DNA of 64,000 bases from Bacillus sp. SM2101 (GCF_018588585.1 NZ_JAEUFG010000005.1:160569-224568), one strand, 5' to 3'. Counted from the first letter of the stretch, positions 35,982 through 45,137 are shown. Notes: a model not told the origin generated them from the letters alone. Translations and numbers: made by a program.

Positions 35982-36215
35982 TCACATGGCAGTACCTAAA
36001 TTGTCATTTTCCTGAGTTAATTTATCATCGTTAACTATATCTTCAATACCTCACTTAATCTCATTTATATGCTTCAAATTACAAGCATTCAATCGATAAC
36101 AGTTTCGAACCCACGTTCATACAATTTAGCAATTTGATAAACTTTACTGGGGAAATTGAACAACCTTCCTTTTTTTTCTTAGCCTAAATGTATCAATAAT
36201 GGTACCATTTGTAAA
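35982..36215 (-). pseudogene. Gene remnant with internal stops
   Basis: A minus-strand frame that reads like real protein for about 46 codons (NGTIIDTFRLRKKGRLFNF, then KVYQIAKLYERGFETVID) before TGA; after a further shift it ends GIEDIVNDDKLTQENDNLGTAM and a stop at 35982. No start codon. Divergent from the next remnant by 18 bp. Family not recognised. Confidence 0.4.
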
Positions 36216-36233
36216 CTAAATTAGGAGGATTTT

Positions 36234-36484
36234 ATGTAGTTCAACCGACAAAAAATGACAAATATTATGACAACACGATTCTTAGGATTTTATGGTGTCT
36301 TGTTGATAAAGGAAAACTATGGGATTGGTGTGCTTTTTTTATATGAATTAAAAAGTTTGAAGTTAAGACGTGACGGAAGGAAATGTGTTGAAATATACTT
36401 GTGCATGATACCGCCCGTTCAGATGTATGTGTAATTAGTGTTGTCGAAATAATCTCTCCATATCCTGTTTCCACATTTAAGTAA
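36234..36484 (+). pseudogene. Frameshifted small gene
   Basis: A good SD (TTAGGAGGATTTT) precedes an ATG followed directly by TAG. Shifting frame gives VVQPTKNDKYYDNTILRIL and WCLVDKGKLWDWCAFF; after a run of seven T residues a second frame gives LYELKSLKLRRDGRKCVEIY; a shift back gives LVHDTARSDVCVISVVEI and ends PYPVSTFK. Three shifts in 250 bp indicate decay. All in-frame stops in the first frame after the start are TGA, but no SECIS-like hairpin follows them. Family not recognised. Confidence 0.5.
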
Positions 36485-36492
36485 ACTTGAAT

Positions 36493-36537
36493 ATCAGTGA
36501 ATCAGATGAAGATCCTACTCCACCTAAATTCACTGAT
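36493..36537. other. 10-bp inverted repeat
   Basis: ATCAGTGAAT and ATTCACTGAT are exact complements separated by 25 nt containing GATCCTACTCCACC. The sequence is followed by a GC-richer stretch. It could be the end of a lost mobile element or a structured RNA; no transposase remains. Confidence 0.4.
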
Positions 36538-36656
36538 TCCACCTATAGAAGCGGGGATCTTAACCATCGATGAGGGACAGTATACCCTATTTAGTTATAT
36601 TCCATTTTGAATGCCCTCTATAAGGCTAGGATAGAAAAGTTTCACTTAGGGATACC

Positions 36657-37700
36657 TTACAAATCATCAAAACCATTCACGTCTGATGCTTTTGTATATT
36701 GACGAGATTTTTGTTCAAAAAAGTCTGTTTTACCTAAATCGACTTCTTGGTAAGCGATAATCCATCGCAATGGATTTTTTATCGGTGCATGAGGAAAAAC
36801 ATTTCTACCATGCCCCAATTGATGACAACGTTTATTGGCCATATATTGAATGTATTGCTCCAATTCCTCAAACACAATTCCATCCATTTTATTACCTATT
36901 ATTTCACGACCCCATTCAATTTCTAATTCTGCTGCCTTCCGGAAGGTAGCAATTGCATATTGCTCTAGTTCTGGGGTGTTATACTCAGGGTTTTCTTTCA
37001 AAACTTCTTTATATATTTTTTCAAATAGACCTACATGGATTTGTTCATCTCTATTTATATAATTAATCATCGTTGATGTTGCAACCATTTTTTGATTTCG
37101 TGCTAAATTATAAAAGAAAGCAAAGCCACTATAGAAAAACAAGCCTTCTAATATCACATCATATATGATGGAGTGCAAAAAGTTTTCGATGGATGGTTGT
37201 TCAGTAAAATCTTTATATCCATTCGTGATAAAGTCATTACGTTTTCGCAACGTATGTTCTGTACGCCAATATTCAAACACTTCATCCTGAATTTTTTTTG
37301 GTACAATGCTTGATAAAACATAGGAATACGAGTGATTGTGAATGACCTCCTGTTGAGCTAGCATAATCATGAGTGCATTGACAGAAGAATCTGTAATATA
37401 GTCAGCAACCTTACTTGCATAGTCAGATTGAATGCTATCTAAAAGAGCTAATAATCCAATGATTTTCAAAAACGCTTCCTGCTCAACTTGAGAGAGCTGT
37501 GGAAATTGTTTTATATCCTTGCCCATATTAATTTCAAACGGTGTCCAGAAGTTTGCTAACATTACTTTGTATTTTGGGTATGCCCAAGGAAAACGGACAT
37601 CATCCCAGTTTAATATATTTGAACTTGCCCCGTTGATCATACTTGTTGAACAGTTTGGTGCTTGTGCATCCATGAGCTCTCGTTTTGCAATTGTAATCAT
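36657..37700 (-). CDS. nrdB: Ribonucleoside-diphosphate reductase subunit beta (class I)
   Basis: Radical-generating small subunit of aerobic ribonucleotide reductase, about 347 residues. Di-metal ligands are seen in order: Asp in LLDSIQSDYA, Glu and His in QQEVIHNHSY (ExxH), Glu in VILEGLFFYSGF, Glu and His in NRDEQIHVGL. The Tyr seven residues after the first helix Glu (EVIHNHSY) could hold the radical. It follows nrdA by 29 bp and shares its riboswitch-controlled transcript. The SD GAGGGGG favours the second of two adjacent ATGs. Needs a metal cofactor and oxygen, so it is the B12-independent isozyme. Confidence 0.93.
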   Translation of the reverse strand: MITIAKRELMDAQAPNCSTSMINGASSNILNWDDVRFPWAYPKYKVMLANFWTPFEINMGKDIKQFPQLSQVEQEAFLKIIGLLALLDSIQSDYASKVADYITDSSVNALMIMLAQQEVIHNHSYSYVLSSIVPKKIQDEVFEYWRTEHTLRKRNDFITNGYKDFTEQPSIENFLHSIIYDVILEGLFFYSGFAFFYNLARNQKMVATSTMINYINRDEQIHVGLFEKIYKEVLKENPEYNTPELEQYAIATFRKAAELEIEWGREIIGNKMDGIVFEELEQYIQYMANKRCHQLGHGRNVFPHAPIKNPLRWIIAYQEVDLGKTDFFEQKSRQYTKASDVNGFDDL

Positions 37701-37729
37701 CATTATCCCCCTCTTTTAACTTTTAACTA

Positions 37730-39991
37730 TTAACTATGGCAGCTATCGCAATCTTCAATGTCAGCAGTTGATGTTGAACGTACATAATACGTTGTTTTTA
37801 ATTCGTTTCGCCAAGCAAGTGTATGAAGCTCCAATAATTCTTTAGCCTTTACGTCATTCCGAACGTAAATATTAAATGAAATCGATTGGTCGATATGCCG
37901 CTGTCGTTTCGCGTTTTGCATAATACTCCACTTTTGGTCAATAGTATAAACCGACTTGTAATACCAGTTTGTGTGAGGTGTCAAATCTGGTGCAGTAACT
38001 GGTATTTTATAGTTCTTTTTCTCTTCAGAGTATTCTTTTCTAAATATCGGGTCAATACTTGCTGTAGACCCTGCAATGATCGAAGTTGATGAATTAGGTG
38101 CTACTGCAAGCAAATAGCCGTTTCGAATACCGTGCTTCTTAACATTTCCTTTTAACTCATTCCATGGTTTTGAATGATATTTTCTGTAATCAAAATATAC
38201 TCCTGATTCCCAATCTGAGCCGTAAAATGCAGGATAGGGTGTTTTTTCCTTAGCCAATTCCATGCTAGCTTGAATTGTTTCGAACGCTATTTGTTCATAC
38301 AGTTCATCACAATAAGCGACAGCTTCATCACTTTCCCACGCTATACCTTTTAATGCTAATAAATGGTGCCAACCAAATGTACCTAATCCAATCCCTCTAT
38401 ATTTTTCATTCGTTATTTCTGCTTGTAATACAGGAATTGCATTTAAATCTATTACATTATCAAGCATACGAACTTGTATTTTAATTAACCTGTTAAGGAC
38501 ATCATCCTGAACTGCTTTAGCTAAAGAGATTGATGATAAATTACAAACGACAAAATCCCCAGGCTCTTTCACAGTAATGATTTGACCATCATCTACCATT
38601 TGTTCAACAACAACTGTTGGACTCATATTTTGCATAATTTCTGTACATAGATTACTACAATAAATCATCCCTTTATGTCTGTTTGGGTTTGCTCTATTTG
38701 CTGTATCTCGGTAGAACATATATGGTGTTCCTGTTTCTAACTGTGAAATCATAATAGCTTTGAAAATATCTATCGCCGCTACAGTTTCTTTTGAAAGGAT
38801 CGGATTGTTGACGCATTCCCAATATTTATCTCTAAAAGACCCTTTGCCACGCTCCTCATCAAAATAATCCTCTAATGAAAAGCCCATTGTTTTTCTTACT
38901 TCGTGTGGGTCAAAAAGATACCATTCACCACGTTTTTCAACAACCTCCATAAATACATCAGGTATACACACTCCGGTGAATAGATCATGTGTACGAAGTC
39001 TTTCATCTCCATTATTTAATCTCGTATCAAGAAACGACAATATATCCTTATGCCATACATCTAAATAAACTGAAATCGCTCCTTGCCTTTGGCCAAGCTG
39101 GTCAACAGACACTGCCGTATTGTTTAACTGCTTCATCCAAGGTATAACCCCTGATGAAACTCCTTTAAAACCCTTTATGTCACTACCTCTCGCTCTAATT
39201 TTCCCTAAATAAACACCTATCCCTCCACCATTTTTAGATAAATTCGCGATGTCTGTATTCGAATCATATATCCCTTGCAAGCTATCATCAACTGTATCTA
39301 TAAAACAACTTGATAGCTGGCCATAGCTTTTTCCTGCGTTAGCAAGTGTTGGTGTTGCAACCGTCATATACAAATTAGAGAGTGCCCAATACGATTCCTT
39401 AATAAGCGCTAATCTATTTTCCTTATTTTCGTTCATCATCAATGTCATTGCAATGATGAGAAACCGCTCTTGTGGTAACTCAAATACTTCTCCTTGATGA
39501 GATTTTGCCAAATAACGATCCGATAATGTTAATAAACCTATATATGTAAAATATTGATCCCGCTCTGGTACGATAATGTCTGCTAATATATCAATTTCTT
39601 CTCTTGAATATTGTGAGAGTAATTTCGGACTATAAATTCCCATCTCCGTCAGCTTTAATAGCAATTGATAAAATGAACCATAGTGATAACCTGACGACTC
39701 ACCTCTATTTTCAGCCGCTTTTTGATAAAGTGAATCAAGATATATATTTGCAGCAAAGAAAGTCCAATCAGGCTCTAACGATGTAATTCTTTCCAGTGCA
39801 GATAATATTAACGCGTTGGTAAGTTGATCAATATGCCATTCATCTTTATTCTCAAGTGCTAGCATTATTTTCTCTCGATATTCATCAAATGATATATGAG
39901 GAAATCTATCAGCTATTTTTTGAACATAATCTAAAACCATTTCAGACGTACCATCAGCCAGCTGCTGATACTCAACTAATACCTTTTGCAT
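37730..39991 (-). CDS. nrdA: Ribonucleoside-diphosphate reductase subunit alpha (class I)
   Basis: Catalytic large subunit of 753 residues reducing NDPs to dNDPs. Motifs: LSSCFIDTVDDSLQGIYDS (first active-site Cys), NGGGIGVYLGKIRARGS, the NLCTEI motif in IYCSNLCTEIMQ with the transient thiyl Cys, LNAIPVLQAEITNEKYRGIGLGTFGWH, PNSSTSIIAGSTASIDPIF, the YYVRS tyrosine pathway, and a C-terminal redox pair DCDSC. The N-terminal region is too diverged to call an ATP cone with confidence. The start is the ATG at 39991, 9 nt after AAGGGG. Controlled by a cobalamin riboswitch upstream. Confidence 0.93.
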   Translation of the reverse strand: MQKVLVEYQQLADGTSEMVLDYVQKIADRFPHISFDEYREKIMLALENKDEWHIDQLTNALILSALERITSLEPDWTFFAANIYLDSLYQKAAENRGESSGYHYGSFYQLLLKLTEMGIYSPKLLSQYSREEIDILADIIVPERDQYFTYIGLLTLSDRYLAKSHQGEVFELPQERFLIIAMTLMMNENKENRLALIKESYWALSNLYMTVATPTLANAGKSYGQLSSCFIDTVDDSLQGIYDSNTDIANLSKNGGGIGVYLGKIRARGSDIKGFKGVSSGVIPWMKQLNNTAVSVDQLGQRQGAISVYLDVWHKDILSFLDTRLNNGDERLRTHDLFTGVCIPDVFMEVVEKRGEWYLFDPHEVRKTMGFSLEDYFDEERGKGSFRDKYWECVNNPILSKETVAAIDIFKAIMISQLETGTPYMFYRDTANRANPNRHKGMIYCSNLCTEIMQNMSPTVVVEQMVDDGQIITVKEPGDFVVCNLSSISLAKAVQDDVLNRLIKIQVRMLDNVIDLNAIPVLQAEITNEKYRGIGLGTFGWHHLLALKGIAWESDEAVAYCDELYEQIAFETIQASMELAKEKTPYPAFYGSDWESGVYFDYRKYHSKPWNELKGNVKKHGIRNGYLLAVAPNSSTSIIAGSTASIDPIFRKEYSEEKKNYKIPVTAPDLTPHTNWYYKSVYTIDQKWSIMQNAKRQRHIDQSISFNIYVRNDVKAKELLELHTLAWRNELKTTYYVRSTSTADIEDCDSCHS

Positions 39992-40130
39992 TCTTTCCAT
40001 CCCCTTTTAATAAAACTGCATATGAATCTCGCCTGCCACCAACATGCAATGAAATCATTACACATGCTAGGTTTATTGTGAAGTGACTCATTGGGTTAGA
40101 AGGCAGATCTAGACCCTGCTCATCCTAAAA

Positions 40131-40161
40131 TATAAAAAAGCTCATCCTTAGTAAGATGAGC
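40131..40161 (-). terminator. Riboswitch-associated terminator in the nrdAB leader
   Basis: On the minus strand GCTCATC / GATGAGC pair around an 8-nt loop and are followed by TTTTTTATATTTT. It lies between the cobalamin aptamer and nrdA, 140 bp upstream of the start, suggesting control by premature termination. A second hairpin, TCATTCAA / TTGAATGA at 40213-40239, could be the alternative structure. Confidence 0.75.
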
Positions 40162-40297
40162 GAACAGAACGATGGATATATAAAAGAGAGAATTATCACC
40201 CTTTTAAGAATAGTCATTCAACAAAAAAATGTTTGAATGATTTTTCTTCTCCTCGTCCTATCCTCCCAACTCCCGAAGAAAATAGCACTACATAAAA

Positions 40298-40465
40298 AAG
40301 GCAGGTCTCCTGACTTGTGCTTCGCTTTACTTTAAGCCCCTTCCCATGAAATCGTACTTCACAGTGGTTTCGCTTATTTCATCAGCACTTACAGTTGCGG
40401 GTACAGTTTTGGATTTTCACCAAATTCCCTACATGGAGATGTTCTATATTTCTCGAACATCTATA
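40298..40465 (-). ncRNA. Cobalamin riboswitch
   Basis: On the minus strand: GGGAATTTGGTGAAAATCC, then ACCCGCAACTGTAAGTGCTG, then CATGGGAAGGGG and AGTCAGGAGACCTGCC, in the order and spacing of the AdoCbl riboswitch (B12 box included). It lies about 300 nt upstream of nrdA on the same strand. When B12 binds, it should switch nrdAB off. The aptamer match is visible directly; the control logic is known from other bacteria. Confidence 0.93.
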
Positions 40466-40628
40466 CGTCGATTTTTCGACACCTTTTTTACTAGATAACA
40501 AAATATTGTATTATCAACTTAATTATACTACTAAATATTGAATTTCATTTTAAATTATAATAGGTTTTGACATTTCTTGCAATAAAAACTATACGCAAAT
40601 AAGTAGTATTTTTTGATGAGAGCTTAAC

Positions 40629-41398
40629 CCTGATTCTGTCATGATGGTATACCAGAATAGTCTCGACTCAGATGAAAACACCATGTTACAATCTATCGTA
40701 ATCGTATATTGAAAAGACAATGTAATTTCAAATGGCATGGATATGTTCATGAAGTAATTGAGGTTTCCGGTAAAGTATTAAAAACAGATATTGCTATAAA
40801 GCATAAAAGCAAACGAAGGAAATCAGATCGAAATATTAGAATATACGAGAAAGCCATAGCCAAAGGGGCAACGTTTTCTCCGAGGGATATTTTACATTAT
40901 GCTAATGAATGCTTGGATCACAAATACTATGAGCAAGCTATTCATTTGTATGAAACCATCCTTGCTATAACAAATCAGGATAAAGAATTTAAGTGTTATG
41001 CTATATGGAAGATTGCTGATACTTATATTAACCTTAAAAATTATGACAAAGCGATTGAGTATTGTTTAGGCTCTTTTAAGGTTGATTCTCCAAAAGCTGA
41101 AATATGTTGCAGGTTAGCAACATGCTTTCAGTTAAAGAACGACATTCACCAAGCCATCAGTTGGTATAAAATAGCGACAACTATTGAAATACCTCAATTA
41201 GAAGATTGTGGGTTTCCCATTTTTCAAGAATCATGTTACACATGGATTCCTCACCTAAAATTATGTGCTTGTTATATATATTTAGAAGACTATTCAAAAG
41301 CAAAGGTGCATAACGAGTTAGCAGAAAAATATATTCCTAATAGTTTTGCTGTAAAAGAATACAATCGGTTCTTACATGAAAAACATCTAGAAAGCTGA
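40629..41398 (+). pseudogene. Truncated glycosyltransferase family 2 / TPR protein
   Basis: Only the C-terminal part of a GT2-TPR fusion remains. Reading begins in PDSVMMVYQNSLDSDENTMLQS (40629 on), then a frameshift near 40692 leads to IYRNRILKRQCNFKWHGYVHE, the end of a GT2 domain, followed by TPR repeats (YYEQAIHLYETILAI; NYDKAIEYCLGSFKVD; DIHQAISWYKIATTIE; DYSKAKVHNELAEKY). A TTG-started frame of 229 codons from 40709 is open, but it lacks an SD and the catalytic GT region. Such proteins glycosylate peptides or polysaccharides. I judge it nonfunctional. Confidence 0.7.
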
Positions 41399-41487
41399 AA
41401 TTCCAGAAAATTAAACGTCAACTAACCCACAATCCGTTATAATTTTGGGTTAATTGACATTTATCTGAAGTGTGCATATTCCTTTAA

Positions 41488-41934
41488 CTACATCGGTATC
41501 GGAAGTTCTGTCATGGGCAGAAGGCGTGAATCTTCGATTGCTGCAGTCCGATGTCCAATACCGGCAAGGTAGTCTTGATGACTTGAAAAAGCAAGAAACG
41601 ACTGCACGCTGTTCTGGCGGATTAGCATGACAAGATCCCACCTTTCGTCTTCTGGACCGATAAGAAACTCTCCGCTATCACCAAGAAACATGACTTCTCC
41701 CCCACTTTCACGGAGAAATGGGAGCGTGTGCTCAATATAGCGGTTGAAAGCTTCAGCACCGCTAATTGGGACCTCCGATGATAGTTCAGGATTAGCTGTG
41801 TAATCGGCAATATCACGAAAACGCAGCAGGTTCAGCATGATGATGCTACCCTCATATCCCTGTTGGATGAACCTCATACCAGCACGTTGCGATGGTTCGA
41901 TGTAACGAACGGTTTTAGTGTTCTTTACACTCAT
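41488..41934 (-). CDS. DUF1330 domain-containing protein
   Basis: A 148-residue soluble protein with a ferredoxin-like alpha/beta-barrel DUF1330 fold: IIMLNLLRFRDIADY, then GAEAFNRYIEHTLPFLRESGGEVMFLGDSGEFLIGPEDERWDLVMLIRQNS and FLAFSSHQDYLAGIGHRTAAIEDSRLLPM. The start is the ATG at 41934, 8 nt after AAGGAG. Upstream are three copies of a palindromic operator. Base composition is visibly richer in G+C than the neighbours, which suggests recent acquisition. Enzymatic role unknown. Confidence 0.85.
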   Translation of the reverse strand: MSVKNTKTVRYIEPSQRAGMRFIQQGYEGSIIMLNLLRFRDIADYTANPELSSEVPISGAEAFNRYIEHTLPFLRESGGEVMFLGDSGEFLIGPEDERWDLVMLIRQNSVQSFLAFSSHQDYLAGIGHRTAAIEDSRLLPMTELPIPM

Positions 41935-41948
41935 TTTCTTCACTCCTT

Positions 41949-42015
41949 GACGTAATTTAAGTCAATAGTAACAAAAGACATAAATTATGTCGATGCTTTT
42001 GACATAATTTATGTC
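41949..42015. promoter_or_regulatory. Three operator-like palindromes upstream of the DUF1330 gene
   Basis: GACATAAATTATGTC (41977-41991) and GACATAATTTATGTC (42001-42015) are 15-bp palindromes of the form GACATAA-N-TTATGTC. A third, GACGTAATTTAAGTC (41949-41963), differs at two positions and lies next to the SD. Such repeated sites usually bind a TetR- or MarR-type repressor; no such regulator gene is adjacent. Confidence 0.7.
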
Positions 42016-42166
42016 TTTATTGAAGTGATCTATCCATTAGCCCAATAAGCTTTACTCCACAATATGGTCCTAAAATGAAGAAAAGCACTAATCCTTGTTA
42101 CAGATTAGCGCCAGACTGTTGAGACTCAATTTACCTTATATAAACTAGGGTTGTTCTATTAAATTG

Positions 42167-42268
42167 CTATTTTACTAGATTCCTTATAGCATGGATATTT
42201 TCTAATTGTTTCTTTACAACTTGAGTAAGTTGAACTGCTGCTTCATAAAATCCATATTGGTCTGTACC
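42167..42268 (-). pseudogene. Short coding remnant
   Basis: A minus-strand frame of 33 codons reads GTDQYGFYEAAVQLTQVVKK and ends LENIHAIRNLVK with a TAG stop; directly upstream in frame is TGA. No start. Between it and the operators are a hairpin (CTAATC / GATTAG, 42088-42108) and another short protein-like stretch. Family not recognised. Confidence 0.3.
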
Positions 42269-42293
42269 TCAACGTGTATTGAATTTTATGTTA

Positions 42294-45137
42294 TTATTTC
42301 TCCTCGACTGTAAGAGATTTTACATTATTGTTTCCAACTGGATTATCACTTAGGTCTTTATCACTCACAGTAAATAATTGACTTGTCCCCCCAAAATTAG
42401 TTCTTGTGTACAAAGTCGCTTTGTAATCACCGACAATATATATGGAGGATAATGAGCCTTCCGTAATTCCAACTTCCTCTGTCGTGGAATAAGCCCCAAT
42501 TTTAGTAATCCTTTTATACGTATTTAGTGGATTATAGTTTTTATCTTTAAATAAATAAACTCCTTTTGGCAATATCATAAATGAAGAAACTTGGTTTTTG
42601 CCAACATTTGAACCCGATAGCCACTTTGATCCATCTTTATATGAAGACATACTTCCCTCATAATTCATATGTTCATATAATACAGCAGCCCAATCTCCTA
42701 TAACGAGGACTGAACTTAATGCATCATTAGGAAAACCACCTTCACACCCATCCTTAGTAATTAATCCACACAATAACCAATTATTATATCTATTGTGTTC
42801 TCCTTTGAAGTTTTTATCTTTAAAGAAGTGAACACCTTCACCTTTTACTATTTTGATGGCAGATGCTCGATTATCACCTATATCTCTATCATCTAATGTT
42901 TTGTCACCGCCATCATTAAACCAAGAAACTTCACCATCATAGCCTTTATATTGATAGGTTATTAGCGCATACGGTCCAACAACCTTCACGGAAGATAAAT
43001 CATCATTTGGAAAGCCGATATCTGCTTGAATATCATCAAATGAGGATATACCATCATTATTTCTAGATTTAAATAGCATGTCACCCATATACTGAGATCC
43101 AGTAAATAGATAAACACCATCTTTCTTTTCTTGCACCTCTAGAGATGAAACCGTATTAGCGCCAATTTCCTTTGAATCTAAGTCACGGAAAGTCGCATTG
43201 CCAAATATCGTTTGAGTTAAACCACCATAACTTTTATCTTTGTGTAGTGTAACGTATACATCTCCTCTTACTAATATAGATGATAGGCTATTATTCGGAA
43301 AATCTATTGAACTCACATCAGATATTTTTTGACCTTTACTGACTGCAACACACTCCCCGTTAAATCCTGTTTTAGTAAAAAGAAATGCAGTTTCTGTTAC
43401 AGAAAAGTTATTAGCTATTTTAGAAGTTGGTGATTTTATTAATTTATCATTATATAAAACTTCCTTCCCAATATAAAAATCTACGTTGTTATTTTCAACT
43501 AATACATCGTATAATTCAGCAGAAATATTCACTGAAGCATCTGTGCCTTCAAATGCCCCTACTTCTTCACCGCCTGCGTCAGGATTACCAATATATACTC
43601 TATAATATGTTCTCTCTCCAGCTGGTAGTTGATCATCTTCCCAAGAAAAAGGAATAGAACAGCTAGTTTGAACAATATCTCTTAACGATGCGGCTGTTAA
43701 TTCGACTTTCCCAAAAACCTCATTACTTGGACGTGATACAGTTTTATATAATGTTCTGTTATCAAAAAGGGTATCTTTATGATAAGACTTGATCCAATAA
43801 ACATTATTTTTTTCTGGCTCTACATTCACGTCTAACCAGCTCGTAACAGTTGGGTCTTGAATGAGTGCTGCGATACTATCATTTTTATATACGATAAAGC
43901 CATCTACATTCGGGTCAGAAGTTTGATCCCAAGACAAAGTTGTCGTCAAATCTGCAAATGATGAATCTACACGTACATTTGATGGTACTTCTAAAAGAGA
44001 ATCTTCAGGATAAATTGGTACTTCCATCGTTGCGTAGCCTTTATTGACCATTTTGATGACATAAGAATTTTTATCAGGTCTTAGGCCATAATCGTCTAGG
44101 TCATTTTCAAACGCTTTGCTAAGTTCATGAAAATGATTAGCTTGCGTAAAATTAACTTTAGATTGCGTAACTAAGTTATAAACTGCCCATTTATATGGAT
44201 TTGCACCAGCTATTGTTCCGAAAGGCTTAGTAAATGTTTCTGTGTTAGCCTCATTTATCGTTCTAGAAAATGCATAGCTTCTTGAATCAGAGTAATTATA
44301 ATTTAAGCTTACTCCTACTTTAAATTCTACTGCAAAAGCTTTGCTAGTAAATTCAGTTGAAATACCTAAGCCAAACCCATGAGTAAGTGTTGCCATTTCT
44401 TGCTGTGACTCGGTTAGTCCATAAGATCTTTGAAAACTAGCCGTAGCAGGCCCACCTGTTTTCTCATTCCCATATGCAGCTCTCTCCCACCATTCTTCTA
44501 CATCCAAAGTCAATCCCTCAGCAAAATATGAGTTTTTGTCCAATAATAAAGTAATTTCTCTAGGAGTACCGACAGGAAAGATAGAATTTAACAACCCATT
44601 ATCAGGGCTATATATTGCTCTGAATGTGTCAATATTTGGATCATATTTATCTAACGCATTATTTAGAACACTTAATGACTCGCCAGCAAGCTTTTCATAA
44701 TATTCCGCATTGTAATAATGATCATTATAACCAGGATCAACGATAAAATTTATCGGGATATATTCAAATGGTTCAATTCCATGAAATATTGTTCGATTTT
44801 CATATGTGTCGAATGGAAAAGCCTCGTTGTCATCAAGCGCAGGAACAATTAATTCTGGTTCCACATAACCGTTGCTGTTTCCCCTTTCTCCTACCTCTTC
44901 TACATTAGTAGTATCTGTCTTTAGCGATTTCGAAATAGATCCAGATGCTGCAGAATCATCAGGTAAATATAATTGATATGTACCTCTATCAATTACTTCA
45001 TATCCTGGAGGTGCTACTAGCTCTTCACTTTCATCATCTACAGCACCGAATACATTTGAAGGAATACAAACAAATAATAACAGGAAAAAAATGATGTTTA
45101 TCGAATATTTAGTCGAACTGCTTACTATACTTTTCAT
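42294..45137 (-). CDS. Large secreted protein with beta/gamma-crystallin-like repeats and a possible pore-forming domain
   Basis: A 947-residue exported protein (signal peptide to about residue 32, FFLLLFVCIPSNVFG). Residues about 100-360 are a beta-rich domain with aromatic/Ser/Thr alternation (FGLGISTEFTSKAFAVEF, then VGVSLNYNYSDSRSYAFS), which by eye recalls aerolysin/ETX-type toxins. Residues about 385-480 look like a fibronectin type III module (PSNVRVDSSFADLTTTLSWD). From about 590 to the end at least seven Greek-key motifs of beta/gamma-crystallin type recur (FPNDDLSSVKVVG ... ITYQYKGYDGEVSWF ... IGDNRASAIKIV). The start is the ATG at 45137 with SD GATGGTGAGG. Domain limits are approximate; the pore-forming reading is an inference. 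No immunity or secretion neighbour is seen. Confidence 0.7.
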   Translation of the reverse strand: MKSIVSSSTKYSINIIFFLLLFVCIPSNVFGAVDDESEELVAPPGYEVIDRGTYQLYLPDDSAASGSISKSLKTDTTNVEEVGERGNSNGYVEPELIVPALDDNEAFPFDTYENRTIFHGIEPFEYIPINFIVDPGYNDHYYNAEYYEKLAGESLSVLNNALDKYDPNIDTFRAIYSPDNGLLNSIFPVGTPREITLLLDKNSYFAEGLTLDVEEWWERAAYGNEKTGGPATASFQRSYGLTESQQEMATLTHGFGLGISTEFTSKAFAVEFKVGVSLNYNYSDSRSYAFSRTINEANTETFTKPFGTIAGANPYKWAVYNLVTQSKVNFTQANHFHELSKAFENDLDDYGLRPDKNSYVIKMVNKGYATMEVPIYPEDSLLEVPSNVRVDSSFADLTTTLSWDQTSDPNVDGFIVYKNDSIAALIQDPTVTSWLDVNVEPEKNNVYWIKSYHKDTLFDNRTLYKTVSRPSNEVFGKVELTAASLRDIVQTSCSIPFSWEDDQLPAGERTYYRVYIGNPDAGGEEVGAFEGTDASVNISAELYDVLVENNNVDFYIGKEVLYNDKLIKSPTSKIANNFSVTETAFLFTKTGFNGECVAVSKGQKISDVSSIDFPNNSLSSILVRGDVYVTLHKDKSYGGLTQTIFGNATFRDLDSKEIGANTVSSLEVQEKKDGVYLFTGSQYMGDMLFKSRNNDGISSFDDIQADIGFPNDDLSSVKVVGPYALITYQYKGYDGEVSWFNDGGDKTLDDRDIGDNRASAIKIVKGEGVHFFKDKNFKGEHNRYNNWLLCGLITKDGCEGGFPNDALSSVLVIGDWAAVLYEHMNYEGSMSSYKDGSKWLSGSNVGKNQVSSFMILPKGVYLFKDKNYNPLNTYKRITKIGAYSTTEEVGITEGSLSSIYIVGDYKATLYTRTNFGGTSQLFTVSDKDLSDNPVGNNNVKSLTVEEK

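Noticed and set aside
36234-36484. Multi-UGA selenoprotein reading of the frameshifted gene
   Set aside because: Three TGA codons occur in one frame, but none has a SECIS-like hairpin, and a poly-T frameshift explains the sequence better.
36493-36560. Right end of an IS200/IS605-type element
   Set aside because: Only an inverted repeat is seen; no TnpA or TnpB remnant could be recognised.
42018-42110. Protein-like stretch FILGPYCGVKLIGLMDRSLQ and the CTAATC/GATTAG hairpin
   Set aside because: Too short to assign; may be the end of a lost element, but nothing identifies it.
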